64,000 nt of DNA from NCBI GenBank assembly GCA_964420405.1, contig CAYQTL010000005.1, positions 62,001 through 126,000 on the forward strand, read 5' to 3'. The first letter of the stretch is position 1; each line of letters starts with the position of its first letter. The DNA comes from CAYQTL01 sp964420405. Its GTDB lineage: Bacteria; Acidobacteriota; Thermoanaerobaculia; Thermoanaerobaculales; Sulfomarinibacteraceae. Positions 18,826-28,199 of the stretch are shown here, piece after piece. The translations under genes were made by a program, and so were the position numbers. The notes under the pieces are model-generated. The model did no database searches, had not been told where the DNA came from, and saw nothing but the letters and a program-made list of their open reading frames with translations.

Positions 18826-19575
18826 ATGTCCGGCCACAACAAGTGGAGCACCATCAAGCACAAGAAGGCCCGCGAGGACGCCAAGCGCGGCAAGATGTTC
18901 ACCAAGATCATCCGCGAGATCACGGTCTCTGCACGGGAGGGCGGCGGCGACGCCGACGCCAACCCGCGGCTGCGGGCCGCGATCGCCGACGCCAAGGCGG
19001 CCAACATGCCGCAGGACAACATCAAGCGCGCCATCCAGCGGGGGACCGGCGAGCTGCCGGGGGTGAGCTACGAGCAGGTCGCCTACGAGGGTTACGGCGC
19101 CGGCGGGGTGGCCGTGATGGTCGAGGTGCTGACGGACAACCGCAACCGGACCACACCGGAGGTCCGGCACCTGTTCTCCAAGCACGGGGGCAACCTCGGC
19201 GAGACGGGGTGCGTCGGCTGGCTGTTCACCCGCAAGGGCCTGGTGCTGGTGCCCCGGGCCTCCGGGATCGACGAGGACGAGCTGATGGAGCGCGCGCTCG
19301 AGGCCGGCGCCGAGGACCTCGACACCTCCGACGACGAGTACTTCCGGATCGCGACCGCCCCCGACGAGCTCCACCAGGTCAAGGACGCCCTCGAGGCGGC
19401 CGGGGTGACGGTCGAGGCGGCCCACTTCGAGATGGAGCCGTCGACCACCCAGCGCGTCGAGGGCTCGCAGGCCCAGCAGGTGATCCGCCTGATGGAGGCG
19501 TTCGAGGATCACGACGATGTTCAGAACGTGTGGGCCAACTTCGACGTCGACGACGACGTCCTGGCATCGATCTGA
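18826..19575 (+). CDS. yebC: YebC/PmpR family DNA-binding regulatory protein
   Basis: 249-residue member of the YebC/TACO1 family, described as transcriptional regulators or translation factors for proline-rich stretches. The opening SGHNKWSTIKHKKA is nearly invariant, followed by DANPRLRAAIADAKAANMP, NIKRAIQRG, YEGYGAGGVAVMVE and TDNRNRT. GGGAGGCGAC precedes the ATG. As in many bacteria it lies just upstream of ruvC (57-bp gap). Proline-rich proteins such as the kinase chimera next door would be natural clients of a translation role; that is speculation. Confidence 0.96.
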   Translation: MSGHNKWSTIKHKKAREDAKRGKMFTKIIREITVSAREGGGDADANPRLRAAIADAKAANMPQDNIKRAIQRGTGELPGVSYEQVAYEGYGAGGVAVMVEVLTDNRNRTTPEVRHLFSKHGGNLGETGCVGWLFTRKGLVLVPRASGIDEDELMERALEAGAEDLDTSDDEYFRIATAPDELHQVKDALEAAGVTVEAAHFEMEPSTTQRVEGSQAQQVIRLMEAFEDHDDVQNVWANFDVDDDVLASI

Positions 19576-19632
19576 GCCGCGGTGCGGACGCGACGGCCCG
19601 GCCCGCGCGTCCCGGTTTTGTGAGGAGGTGAG

Positions 19633-20118
19633 GTGGCGACGCGGGTGCTCGGCGTCGACCCGGGCTCGGCGGCGACCGGCTGGGCGCTGGTGGAGGGGAC
19701 CGGCTCGCGGCAGCGGCTCCTCGACAGCGGCGTGATCCGGCCCCGCGGGTCGAGCCGGGCGGAGAAGCTCGCCGGGCTCCAGCGGATGCTCGCGGCGGTG
19801 GTCGCCCGGACGACGCCGGACGCGGCCGCGGTGGAGACCCCGTTCACCGGCCGCAACCCCCGCTCGGCCCTCGCCCTCGCCGAGGCGCGGGGCGTGGTGC
19901 TGGCAGTTCTGGGCAGCGCGGGCCTCGCGGTCGAGCCGTACCCGCCGGCGACGGTCAAGACCGCCGTCGTCGGCACCGGCATGGCCGACAAGCGACAGGT
20001 GGCCTACATGGTCGTCCGTCTGCTCGGTCTCGACCGGGAGCCGCCGAGCGACGCCGCGGACGCGATGGCCGTGGCCCTCACCCACCTCCGCCTGAGCCGC
20101 TGGAAATCACTGCGCTGA
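19633..20118 (+). CDS. ruvC: Holliday junction resolvase RuvC
   Basis: Endonuclease that resolves Holliday junctions with RuvAB. 161 residues from a GTG with GAGGAGG upstream. First catalytic Asp in LGVDPGSAATGWA, Glu in AAVETPF, and the paired Asp near the C-terminus in PPSDAADAMAVALTH. The ruvA and ruvB genes are present but separate, at 57.9-59.6 kb on the other strand. Its 3' end is followed by the exb operon promoter. Confidence 0.93.
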   Translation: MATRVLGVDPGSAATGWALVEGTGSRQRLLDSGVIRPRGSSRAEKLAGLQRMLAAVVARTTPDAAAVETPFTGRNPRSALALAEARGVVLAVLGSAGLAVEPYPPATVKTAVVGTGMADKRQVAYMVVRLLGLDREPPSDAADAMAVALTHLRLSRWKSLR

Positions 20119-20127
20119 CGCGTCGCG

Positions 20128-20157
20128 TTGACGCTACGGAAAACCCCGTGATAGCAT
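20128..20157 (+). promoter_or_regulatory. Probable promoter of the exb-ton operon
   Basis: TTGACG at 20128-20133, an 18-bp spacer and TAGCAT at 20152-20157, ten bases after the ruvC stop. About 150 nt of untranslated leader would separate it from exbB. I recognise no Fur-box-like sequence there. Confidence 0.5.
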
Positions 20158-20307
20158 TCCGTGCCCGTGTGACCGGGCGTTCGCCGGATGCCGAGAACGA
20201 AAACGAAGCCGCCCGCTTGTGTCGGTTTCGGGGTTCGTTCACAATGAACCGCGGACCGGGTGGAACTCGGTCCGGAACGCGAACTCTAACTCGTGGGAGG
20301 CACGACC

Positions 20308-20964
20308 GTGACTGGACAGGTTGCAGAGTATTTCCGTCAGGGTGGGATCTTCATGTGGCCGCTGCTGTTCTTCTCGCTGCTGGCGCTGGCGGTGATCATC
20401 GAGCGGTTCATCGTCTTCACCAAGGCGAAGATCAACGTCAACGAGTTCCTCACCAAAATCCGCAAGGCCCTGCTCGTCAACCGCAACGTCAAGGAAGCGA
20501 TCAAGGTCTGCGAGCAGAACCGCGGACCGGTGGCGTCGGTCATGAAGGCCGGCCTGCTGCGCTACGGCCACTCCCGCGAGGACATCGAGAAGACGATCGA
20601 GAACGCCGCGCTGTACGAGCTCGACCGGCTCGAGAAGCGGATGGGCGTCCTCGCCACCACCGCCAACGTCGCGCCGATGCTCGGCTTCCTCGGCACCGTC
20701 GCGGGCATGATCAAGTCGTTCGCCACCCTCGCCGAGCAGGGTCTGACGAACCCCGCCGCGGTCGCGGTCGGCATCTCCGAGGCGCTGATCACCACCGCCA
20801 CCGGTCTGATCATCGCGATCCCCTCGCAGCTCGCGTACAACTGGTACACCACCAAGATCACGCGCTTCGTGCGGGACATCGAGACCGCCACCAACATGCT
20901 GATGGAGACCTTCATCGAGATGGACAGTCAGCGCTACGGCCAGGGCGGCGAGGAGCAGGCGTAA
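20308..20964 (+). CDS. exbB: ExbB/TolQ-family proton channel subunit
   Basis: Inner-membrane subunit of a proton-driven ExbBD or TolQR motor. 218 residues with three expected membrane helices, at about 13-35 (GGIFMWPLLFFSLLALAVII), 120-145 (ATTANVAPMLGFLGTVAGMI) and 160-180 (ALITTATGLIIAIPS). The ANVAPMLGFLGTVxGM segment is a family hallmark. I prefer the GTG at 20308 because GGGAGG lies 7 nt before it; an in-frame GTG at 20293 lies in front of that site. First gene of a six-gene operon. Confidence 0.92.
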   Translation: MTGQVAEYFRQGGIFMWPLLFFSLLALAVIIERFIVFTKAKINVNEFLTKIRKALLVNRNVKEAIKVCEQNRGPVASVMKAGLLRYGHSREDIEKTIENAALYELDRLEKRMGVLATTANVAPMLGFLGTVAGMIKSFATLAEQGLTNPAAVAVGISEALITTATGLIIAIPSQLAYNWYTTKITRFVRDIETATNMLMETFIEMDSQRYGQGGEEQA

Positions 20965-20985
20965 CCAGCTCGAAGGGAGTCCGGG

Positions 20986-21429
20986 ATGGCACTCATCCGG
21001 GGTAAAGAAAAAGAGTCCGCCGCGAAGATCTTCACGGCGTCGATGGCGGACATCGTGTTCCTGCTCATCGTGTTCTTCGTGCTGACCTACAAGGTCGAGG
21101 TGGACCGCACCAAGATGCAGCTGCCGGACACCTGGATCCGGGTCAAGATCCCCGAGAAGGCCGCCGTCGTCTCGATCGCGCCGCCGGAGCAGGGCAGCAT
21201 CGTCCGGGTCTCGACCGGCGAGGAGATGTCGCTGCCGGTGTCGACCGACGAGGAGATCGTCACGTTCGCCTCCACCGAGGTCGCGAGGAACCCCAACAAG
21301 GAGTTCATCATCAAGGCCGACCAGCAGGTCCCGTACGAGCGGGTCGACGCGGTCCTCGACGCGCTCAAGCAGTCGAAGGCGAAGTACATCTTCATGCTCT
21401 CCGAGCAGAAGACCGTCGAGCAGCGGTAG
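20986..21429 (+). CDS. exbD: ExbD/TolR-family protein 1
   Basis: 147-residue single-pass protein. A short cytoplasmic start (KEKESAAKIFTAS), a membrane helix at about 20-36 with the key Asp in SMADIVFLLIVFFVL, and a periplasmic domain ending in VDAVLDALKQS. ExbD proteins couple proton flow to TonB. GAAGGGAG lies upstream. It is the first of two adjacent exbD genes of different sequence; the second has a longer periplasmic part. Confidence 0.88.
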   Translation: MALIRGKEKESAAKIFTASMADIVFLLIVFFVLTYKVEVDRTKMQLPDTWIRVKIPEKAAVVSIAPPEQGSIVRVSTGEEMSLPVSTDEEIVTFASTEVARNPNKEFIIKADQQVPYERVDAVLDALKQSKAKYIFMLSEQKTVEQR

Positions 21430-21439
21430 GGAGGCGGAG

Positions 21440-21964
21440 ATGGCGATCAACCTCGGCAAGAAGAAGATCGAGTCCGAGATCTTCACCGGCTCGATGGCCG
21501 ACATCTCGTTCCTGCTGATCATCTACTTCATGATCACCTCCGCCTTCTCGGCCACCCGCGGCCTCGACTTCGCGCTGCCGGACGAGAGCCAGGAGACGCC
21601 CGAGATCAAGCAGGAGGACTCGATCGACGTGTTCGTCCAGCCAGGACCCGTCGAGGAGCCTCCCAACCTCCTGGTGGACGGCGATCCGCTGCCGATCGAG
21701 GGTCTGCTGCCGTACATCCGGGACCGGCTGGTGCAGAACCCTGACAAGCCCGTGATCCTGCGGACCGACCCGCAGGCCAACTACGGCAACATGATCACGA
21801 CGTTCGACAAGCTCCGCCAGGCGAGCGAGGAGTGGACCGACGACGCCGGCAACGCGCTGTACCACGACGTCCACGGCAAGCCCCTGACGGAGATCAAGAC
21901 CATTTCGATCCCGACCCAGCGCGAGATCGAGAACATCTGGTCGATGCTGGGGATCGGACAGTAG
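21440..21964 (+). CDS. ExbD/TolR-family protein 2
   Basis: 174 residues. It has the same plan as the gene before it: KKKIESEIFTGS, then a helix with SMADISFLLIIYFMI containing the conserved Asp, then a periplasmic domain. That domain carries an insert of acidic and Pro-rich sequence and a C-terminal extension of about 40 residues not seen in the first copy. Two exbD genes in tandem suggest a heterodimer or two motor variants on the same ExbB. GGGAGGCGGAG precedes the ATG, 10 nt after the previous stop. Confidence 0.87.
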   Translation: MAINLGKKKIESEIFTGSMADISFLLIIYFMITSAFSATRGLDFALPDESQETPEIKQEDSIDVFVQPGPVEEPPNLLVDGDPLPIEGLLPYIRDRLVQNPDKPVILRTDPQANYGNMITTFDKLRQASEEWTDDAGNALYHDVHGKPLTEIKTISIPTQREIENIWSMLGIGQ

Positions 21965-21984
21965 AGAGGAACGGGAGACGGACC

Positions 21985-22704
21985 ATGAGCGAGGCTCGCA
22001 AGCCCGACAGCACCGGCGGACCGGAGCTGCCGCCGACCGTCGCCGAGATCATCGCCCAGGAAGAGTCCATGGACCGCAAGTTCATGCGCTGGGCGGTGCT
22101 CGTCGCGGTCGTCCTGCACGCCATCATCTTCGCGGTGAACTGGCCGACCTTCGCCGGTGGACTGAAGGACGCCAGCGAGAAGAAGACCAAGATCTACGTG
22201 GTCAAGCAGGTCAAGTTCAAGCAGCCGCCGAAGCAGGAGATGAAGCAGATCCCGAAGCCGAAGACCAAGAAGGTCCCGATCCCCGACCCGACCCCCGACG
22301 AGCCCGAGCCGATCCGCGACGAGGAGCCGGAGGAGGACATTGACTTCGTGCCGGACGACAACCTCGTCCTCGGCGTGCCCGACGCACCGCCGCCGCCGGA
22401 GCCGGAAGGGCCGGTGCGGTTCGTGGTCGGGGGCAACATCACCGAGCCGGAGCGGATCAGCGGTCCGAACCCGGTCTACCCCGAGGCCGCACGGCGAGCC
22501 CGGATTCAGGGCGTGGTGGTGCTGGAGTGCGTCATCGGCAAGGACGGCACGGTCCAGTCCACCAAGGTGCTGCGCGGGCTGCCGCTCGGTCTCACAGAGG
22601 CCGCCGTCGAGGCCGTCAGCCGGTGGAAGTTCAGGCCGTCGACGCTGAACGGCAAGCCGGTCGAGGTGCTGTACATCCTGACGGTGCGGTTCAACCTCCA
22701 GTAG
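21985..22704 (+). CDS. tonB: TonB-family energy transducer
   Basis: 239 residues. A cytoplasmic head of about 34 residues, one membrane helix at about 35-52 (WAVLVAVVLHAIIFAVNW, with the His typical of TonB), a Lys/Pro-rich spacer (KQPPKQEMKQIPKPKTKK) and acidic Pro-rich linker, and a TonB C-terminal domain from about 150 (PVYPEAARRARIQG, KVLRGLPLG, AVSRWKFRPST). It would carry energy from ExbBD to outer-membrane receptors. No TonB-dependent receptor is in the window. The long cytoplasmic N-terminus is like that of other TonBs from diderm soil bacteria. Confidence 0.9.
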   Translation: MSEARKPDSTGGPELPPTVAEIIAQEESMDRKFMRWAVLVAVVLHAIIFAVNWPTFAGGLKDASEKKTKIYVVKQVKFKQPPKQEMKQIPKPKTKKVPIPDPTPDEPEPIRDEEPEEDIDFVPDDNLVLGVPDAPPPPEPEGPVRFVVGGNITEPERISGPNPVYPEAARRARIQGVVVLECVIGKDGTVQSTKVLRGLPLGLTEAAVEAVSRWKFRPSTLNGKPVEVLYILTVRFNLQ

Positions 22705-22709
22705 GGTCC

Positions 22710-23540
22710 ATGGCACTGCAGGGCTCCCTCGCCGAGCTGTCGCTTCCGGACGTGATCCAGCTCGTGAGCGTCTCCGGCAAGACCGGAGCGTTCCACATCG
22801 ACCGCAGCGGCGAGCTGGGCCGGATCTACCTGCGTGACGGCCAGATCGTCGACGCCTCGGTCGGCAACCTGCGGGGCGAGCACGCGGTGTACGAGATGGC
22901 GATCTGGTCGTCGGGGGAGTTCGCGTTCGAGCCGGGCGAGACCACCGACCAGGTAACCGTCCACCGGTCCAACGCAAACCTGATGATGGAAGCGGCCCGT
23001 CGCCTCGACGAGTGGCGGGTGCTGTCGCGCAAGATCCCGTCGCTCGACCTGATCCCCTACTTCCCGGAGCGGGACCGGGGTCAGGACCAGGTCACGTTGA
23101 GCCCCCACGAGTGGATCCTGGTGACGCGGGTCGACGGCTCGAGGTCGATCGAGGAGATCGCGGCCCTGCTCCAGTGGTCGGCGTTCGACGTCTCGAAGCT
23201 GCTCTTCGGCATGATCACCTCCGGGCTCGTGGCCCTGCGTCGGCCGGACGAGACCGCGGTCGGCCGGGGAGGCCTCGGCGCCGGCCCGAGCCCGATCACC
23301 TTGCTCGGCCTGGCGGAGAAGATCCGTGCGGTCGCGATGGACGTGGTCGGGCCGGGAGGCGAGCGGACGATCGACAAGCAGTACGTCGGCGCGCGCACCC
23401 AGATCGAGCGCGGGGAGGGCCTCGACGCGATCCGCGGGATGGTCGAGCAGCACTCCAAGGCGATCTCGCTGCTGAAGGGCGCCGACGTCGCCGAGATGTT
23501 CGACGAGCAGGTCCGTCCGCTGCTCGGAGACTACCGATAA
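22710..23540 (+). CDS. DUF4388 (PATAN-like) protein in the ton operon
   Basis: 276-residue soluble protein starting 5 nt after the tonB stop. The N-terminal ~95 residues are a DUF4388 domain (LQGSLAELSLPDVIQLVSVSGKTGAF, then GRIYLRDGQIVDASVGN and a GEFAFEPGE turn). A second winged-helix-like part follows (RSIEEIAALLQWSAFDVSKLLFGMI). DUF4388 proteins are common in Myxococcota and Acidobacteriota signalling loci around MglA-type GTPases. The C-terminal ~80 residues are helical and unassigned. Its presence in a Ton operon suggests a cytoplasmic regulator or scaffold for the motor; this is inference. Confidence 0.8.
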   Translation: MALQGSLAELSLPDVIQLVSVSGKTGAFHIDRSGELGRIYLRDGQIVDASVGNLRGEHAVYEMAIWSSGEFAFEPGETTDQVTVHRSNANLMMEAARRLDEWRVLSRKIPSLDLIPYFPERDRGQDQVTLSPHEWILVTRVDGSRSIEEIAALLQWSAFDVSKLLFGMITSGLVALRRPDETAVGRGGLGAGPSPITLLGLAEKIRAVAMDVVGPGGERTIDKQYVGARTQIERGEGLDAIRGMVEQHSKAISLLKGADVAEMFDEQVRPLLGDYR

Positions 23541-23583
23541 CCTGGACGACGACTGCTGATCGCGTCCCCCTGGAGGCATTTCG

Positions 23584-24807
23584 ATGAAGAGGAACCGCTG
23601 GCTGGGAACGACTCTGGCCGCCGTGCTCGCCGTGGCAGTGGCGGCCACCGCCGCAGCGGACTGGAACACGGGTCTCGAGGCCTACCGGAGCAAGGACTAC
23701 GCCACGGCCGTCGCCGAGTTCGAGAAGGTCACGCAGACGAACCCGGACTACGCCGGAGCGTACTACATGCTCGGCCTGTCGCAGCGGGCGATGGGCAAGC
23801 TGAGCCAGGCCCTCGGCAACCTCCGCAAGGCGGTCGAGCTCGAGGGGGACAACGTCTCCTACAAGGTGGCGCTGGGTCAGGCGCTGGTCCAGGCGGACCA
23901 GTTCCAGGAGGCGTACACGCTCCTCAAGCCGCTCGACGTCAACGCGATGGACGCCAGCTTCCGCTCGGCCTACTCGCTCCTGTTCGCGCAGGCCGCGACC
24001 AAGGTCAACCAGCCCGGAGACGCGGTGCGGGTGCTGCGCGGACAGATCGGCGGCGACGGCGGCAACGCCCAGCTCCACAAGGCGCTCGGCGTCGCCCACA
24101 GCGACCTCGGCAACCATGCCGAGGCGTACAGCGCGTTCCGTCGCGCCTACGAGCTGGACGGCTCCGACCACAGGAGTGCGCGGTCGGCGGTGTACGCGGC
24201 GATCAACGCCGCGCGGACGGCCGCCGGCGCCGAGCGTCAGCGGTGGTACGCCCAGGGAGCGGCCGTCGCCGAGAAGCTGGCCGCCGCCGCACCCGAGTTC
24301 GAGCACCTGCTCCTGGCCGGCGAGACCCAGCTCGGCGCGAAGCAGTACGGCAAGGCGCTCGGCTGGTTCGAACGGGCCCAGCAGAAGCAGCCTCAGAACG
24401 CGCTGGTGCGGTACTACGCGGCCCAGGCCCAGACCTCCCTCGACCGCCTCGACGATGCGCTGGCGTCGCTGCAGCAGGCACTCAAGATCGGCGTCGACGG
24501 CAAGCTGCGGCGGCAGGTGTACAACCAGGGCGGCTTCGTGTACGACAAGAAGAAGGAGTACGACAAGGCCGTCCAGTGGTACCAGGAGGCCGGCAACACG
24601 CGGATGGTGACCGTGATCCGCGACAAGCAGGAGCTGCAGGCCCAGAACATCGAGCACGACAAGGAGTGCCGCGAGTTCAAGACGAAGATCGACGCGCTCC
24701 GGGTCCAGATCGAGGAGCTCGAGAAGCTCGGCGAGTCGGCCCAGGTGGAGCAGCTGCAGGAGCAGCTGCCGGTGCTCGAGAAGCAGTATCGCCAGACCTG
24801 CGGCTGA
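23584..24807 (+). CDS. Secreted TPR-repeat protein
   Basis: 407 residues with a Sec signal peptide (KRNRW, then a hydrophobic stretch ending ATAAA near residue 25). At least six TPR-like units follow, for example WNTGLEAYRSKDYATAV, YYMLGLSQRAMGKLSQAL, KALGVAHSDLGNHAEAY and KALGWFERAQQKQPQNA. A C-terminal coiled coil spans about 360-405 (EELEKLGESAQVEQLQEQL). It is the last gene of the exb/ton operon and probably acts as a periplasmic scaffold. GGAGG precedes the start. The protein could recruit partners of the TonB machine; no direct evidence. Confidence 0.82.
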   Translation: MKRNRWLGTTLAAVLAVAVAATAAADWNTGLEAYRSKDYATAVAEFEKVTQTNPDYAGAYYMLGLSQRAMGKLSQALGNLRKAVELEGDNVSYKVALGQALVQADQFQEAYTLLKPLDVNAMDASFRSAYSLLFAQAATKVNQPGDAVRVLRGQIGGDGGNAQLHKALGVAHSDLGNHAEAYSAFRRAYELDGSDHRSARSAVYAAINAARTAAGAERQRWYAQGAAVAEKLAAAAPEFEHLLLAGETQLGAKQYGKALGWFERAQQKQPQNALVRYYAAQAQTSLDRLDDALASLQQALKIGVDGKLRRQVYNQGGFVYDKKKEYDKAVQWYQEAGNTRMVTVIRDKQELQAQNIEHDKECREFKTKIDALRVQIEELEKLGESAQVEQLQEQLPVLEKQYRQTCG

Positions 24808-24830
24808 GAGCCGCGCAGCCTCGGACGTCG

Positions 24831-24856
24831 GACGCGGCGCCCCCCGGCGCCGCGTC
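24831..24856. terminator. Bidirectional terminator between TPR gene and ftsX
   Basis: Perfect 11-bp GC-rich stem (24831-24841 with 24846-24856) and a CCCC loop in the 50-bp gap between two convergent genes, followed by TTCACGTCT on the forward strand. Confidence 0.65.
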
Positions 24857-24857
24857 T

Positions 24858-25720
24858 TCACGTCTCGCCGAGATCGTCGTTCCGGGCGCCGTGGCGCCGC
24901 AGGGTGAGCCATGCCACCGCCAGCGGCAGCAGCAGCGAGACGACGGCCTGGGCGGCGGCCAGGTCGAGCCCGAGCGGCATCGGCGGCAGGCCGAGCACCG
25001 CGGCGCCGCGGGTGACGGCGCGGCAGGCGCCGGACGACAGCAGCACCGCGAGCAGGCCGGCGAGCGCGCCCGGCGCTCCCACCGCGAGCAGGAACGGGCC
25101 GCGGATGGTCCCCTCCGTCGCCCCCACCAGCCGCATCACCGTGATCTCCTCGGCGTGGCGGTACAGCTCCAGGTGAACCCACACCGCCGCCAGCAGGCCC
25201 GCCGCCGCCAGCAGCAGCGCGCTGAACGCCGCCAGCAGGACCCCGGCCCTGGCCGCGACCCGGGCCACCGCCTGGTGGAGGGAGGAGCGGGGGCCGACCG
25301 CGACCACCGCCGGGCTCGGGGCGAGCGTCTCGAGCTCGGCCGGATCGTCTGCCGACACCTCGACCAGGGGCGGCAGCATCGGGTCGGCGCCGTCCTCGAA
25401 CAGGTCTCCGAGGTAGGGGAACCACCGCGACAGACGCGCGGCGAGCTCCTCCGGCGCCACCTCGTCGATCCTCCACGTCGGTTGTCGGCGACGCTGCTCC
25501 TCGATCCAGGCGCGCCGCTGCCCGGCGTCCATCTGCGGGTGGAGCAGGACCGTCACGACGGCGTCGTCGCGGCTCCGCTCGACCAGCGGATCGAGCCACC
25601 GGACGGCCGCGGCGGTGACCCCCGCGAGGGCGACCGGCACCGCCAGGGCGACCGCCAGCGCGAGGCTCACGAGCGCCCGTTGACGCAGCAGCAGGCCCCC
25701 TTCCGCGACGGTGTGGCGGA

Positions 25721-25724
<4 letters not shown>
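24858..25724 (-). CDS. ftsX: Cell division ABC transporter permease FtsX
   Basis: 288 residues from a GTG that overlaps the ftsE stop (GTGA). FtsX has four membrane helices: here one near residues 18-40, then a periplasmic domain of about 140 residues, then three near 165-190, 215-240 and 255-280. The stretch HLELYRHAEEITVMRLVGATEG is the usual FtsX motif after helix 2. With FtsE it activates peptidoglycan hydrolases at the septum. The periplasmic loop is rich in Asp, Glu and Ala and is not obviously alike beyond the family. Confidence 0.9.
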
Positions 25725-26389
<665 letters not shown>

Positions 26390-26438
26390 GGTGCTGGAGG
26401 GTGCGGCGTCGCGCCCGGTCGAGCTCTCCGGAGGGGGT

Positions 26439-26448
26439 ATTGTACCAT
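26439..26448. promoter_or_regulatory. Overlapping divergent -10 boxes of pgeF and ftsE
   Basis: ATTGTACCAT contains TACCAT on the forward strand (26443-26448), six nt before the pgeF ATG, and TACAAT on the reverse strand (26444-26439), about 50 nt before the ftsE TTG. The two boxes share GTAC. No -35 is evident on either side. Confidence 0.5.
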
Positions 26449-26454
26449 CCGGAC

Positions 26455-27171
26455 ATGGCCCTCTCCGGGCTCGAGACCGTCGCGGTGGGTGCCGAGCGCG
26501 CCTGGCAGGTGCGAGTTCCCGGCGCCCTGTTCCGGTTCGGGATCGGCCCGCCCGTCGGCGCCGGCCGGGACGCCGGCCGTGCCGATCGCGCCGCGGCCGA
26601 CGGCGGCTGGCGGGCCGTCACGGCCACGCAGCCCCACCGGGCCCGGGTCGCTTCCGTCGCGCAGGCGCCGCCCGCCCCGGTGGAGGGCTGCGACGGGCTC
26701 GCCACCGGCAGCGACCGCCTCGCACTCGTCGTGTGGACCGCCGACTGCGTGCCGCTGCTGCTCGCCGGAGGGCCGGCGGTGGCGGCGGTCCACGCCGGCT
26801 GGCGCGGCGCCGCCGCCGGCGTCGTGCCGGCGGCCCTGGAGCTGCTGCGGGACACGTTCGGCGTCCACCCGCGCGAGCTGTGGGCGTGGCTCGGACCGGC
26901 GGTGTGCGGCCGGCACTACCCGGTTGGCGCGGAGGTCGTGGCCGCCCTCGAGGCCACCGGCGTCGAGCCCTCGCGGTGGCGGCGCGGGTGCCGGGTCGAC
27001 CTGCGGCGGCTGGTCGCGCTGCAGCTCGAGGCGGGCGGGGTGGAGCGGCGGCGGATCGGCGTCGTGGCCGCCTGTACGGTCGAGGACCCCGCCCTCGCCT
27101 CGTACCGGCGCGACGGCGCGGCGGCCGGCCGTCAGTGGTCCCTCGCCGCCCGCTCGAGGCCCTTGAGCTGA
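26455..27171 (+). CDS. pgeF: PgeF/YfiH multicopper polyphenol oxidase-fold protein
   Basis: 238 residues of the DUF152 (YfiH/PgeF) family, known as peptidoglycan editing factor and as purine nucleoside phosphorylase/adenosine deaminase (human FAMIN). The metal-site motifs are visible: TADCVPLLL, VHAGWRGAAAG and GPAVCGRHYPVG, and ATQPHRARV with a His. I set the start at the ATG at 26455, 6 nt after TACCAT, and see no ribosome binding site, so the mRNA is probably leaderless. The last 40 nt overlap the convergent rlmN end. Confidence 0.88.
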   Translation: MALSGLETVAVGAERAWQVRVPGALFRFGIGPPVGAGRDAGRADRAAADGGWRAVTATQPHRARVASVAQAPPAPVEGCDGLATGSDRLALVVWTADCVPLLLAGGPAVAAVHAGWRGAAAGVVPAALELLRDTFGVHPRELWAWLGPAVCGRHYPVGAEVVAALEATGVEPSRWRRGCRVDLRRLVALQLEAGGVERRRIGVVAACTVEDPALASYRRDGAAAGRQWSLAARSRPLS

Positions 27172-28178
27172 CCGCACGCGGCGGCGACGTCGCGGCCCTT
27201 GGACCACCGCACCGTGACCGTCAGCTCGCGCTCGCACAGCACCGCCGCGAAGCGGTCCACCACCTCCGGCGACGGCTGGCGGAGCTCCGGGAAGTGGTCG
27301 TCGTCCTCGTTGAGGGGGATGACGTTGACCTTGCACGGCAGGCCGCGAACCAGCCTGGCCACGGCCGCGGCGTCGGCCGGCGCGTCGTTGAATCCACCGA
27401 TGAGGACGTACTCGAAGGTGATCCGACGCCCCCGCTCGAGGGGGAAGCGGCGCAGCTCCGCCATCAGCTCGTCGAGGGGCCAGCGGGCGGCGATCGGCAT
27501 GATCCGGACCCGTCGGTCCTGGTCGGGCGCGTTGAGCGAGACCGCCAGCTTGGGGCGCCGGTCGAGGGTGGCGAGCCAGCGGATGCCGGGCACGATGCCT
27601 GCGGTGGAGACGGTGATCCGCTTGAGGCTGACGCGGGTGGCGAGTGCCCCCAGGGCGGTCGCGAGATGACGCCGGTTGAGCAACGGCTCGCCCATCCCCA
27701 TGAACACGATGTTGACGCGCTCGGTGTCGGCGTCGAGGTCGCGGCGCATCCGCCGGTACTGGCCGACGATCTCGTCGGGCGTCAGGTTGCGGCCCGCCCC
27801 GAGCGCGCCGGTCACGCAGAAGGTGCAGCCGACGGCGCAGCCCGCCTGGCTGGACAGGCACAGGGTCGCCTTTCTGCCCTCCGGCATCGCCACCGCCTCC
27901 ACGGTGGCGCCGTCGGCGAGCCGGAACAGGTACTTGCACGCCCCGTCGGCGCTGCCCACGCGCGAGATCACCTCCGGCTCGCGGAGGCTGAATCGCCGCT
28001 CGAGCTCCTGTCGCAGCGAGCGCGGCAGGTCGGTCATCCCGTCGAACGAGCACGCCTCCCGCTCCACCACCCAGCGGGCGACCTGACGGGCGCGGAAGCG
28101 CGCGTCGACGAGCGGCTCCACCAGGGCCTGGACGGAGGCGGCAGGCTGCCCGATGAGGTTCGGCCGGGGGGCGGTCAT
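27132..28178 (-). CDS. rlmN: 23S rRNA (adenine2503-C2)-methyltransferase RlmN
   Basis: Radical SAM enzyme that methylates A2503 of 23S rRNA and A37 of some tRNAs. 348 residues. The 4Fe-4S motif is CAVGCTFC; SSQAG precedes it. The GMGEPLLN and STAGIVPGI segments, SLNAPD, EYVLIGGFND, and a Cys in the C-terminal AACGQLKG (the methyl-carrying Cys) are in place. Its 3' end overlaps pgeF, and its start is 21 nt from the upstream small gene, so the two are likely one transcript. Confidence 0.96.
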   Translation of the reverse strand: MTAPRPNLIGQPAASVQALVEPLVDARFRARQVARWVVEREACSFDGMTDLPRSLRQELERRFSLREPEVISRVGSADGACKYLFRLADGATVEAVAMPEGRKATLCLSSQAGCAVGCTFCVTGALGAGRNLTPDEIVGQYRRMRRDLDADTERVNIVFMGMGEPLLNRRHLATALGALATRVSLKRITVSTAGIVPGIRWLATLDRRPKLAVSLNAPDQDRRVRIMPIAARWPLDELMAELRRFPLERGRRITFEYVLIGGFNDAPADAAAVARLVRGLPCKVNVIPLNEDDDHFPELRQPSPEVVDRFAAVLCERELTVTVRWSKGRDVAAACGQLKGLERAARDH

Positions 28179-28199
28179 GGCTGGCGTGGCGGTCCGGCG

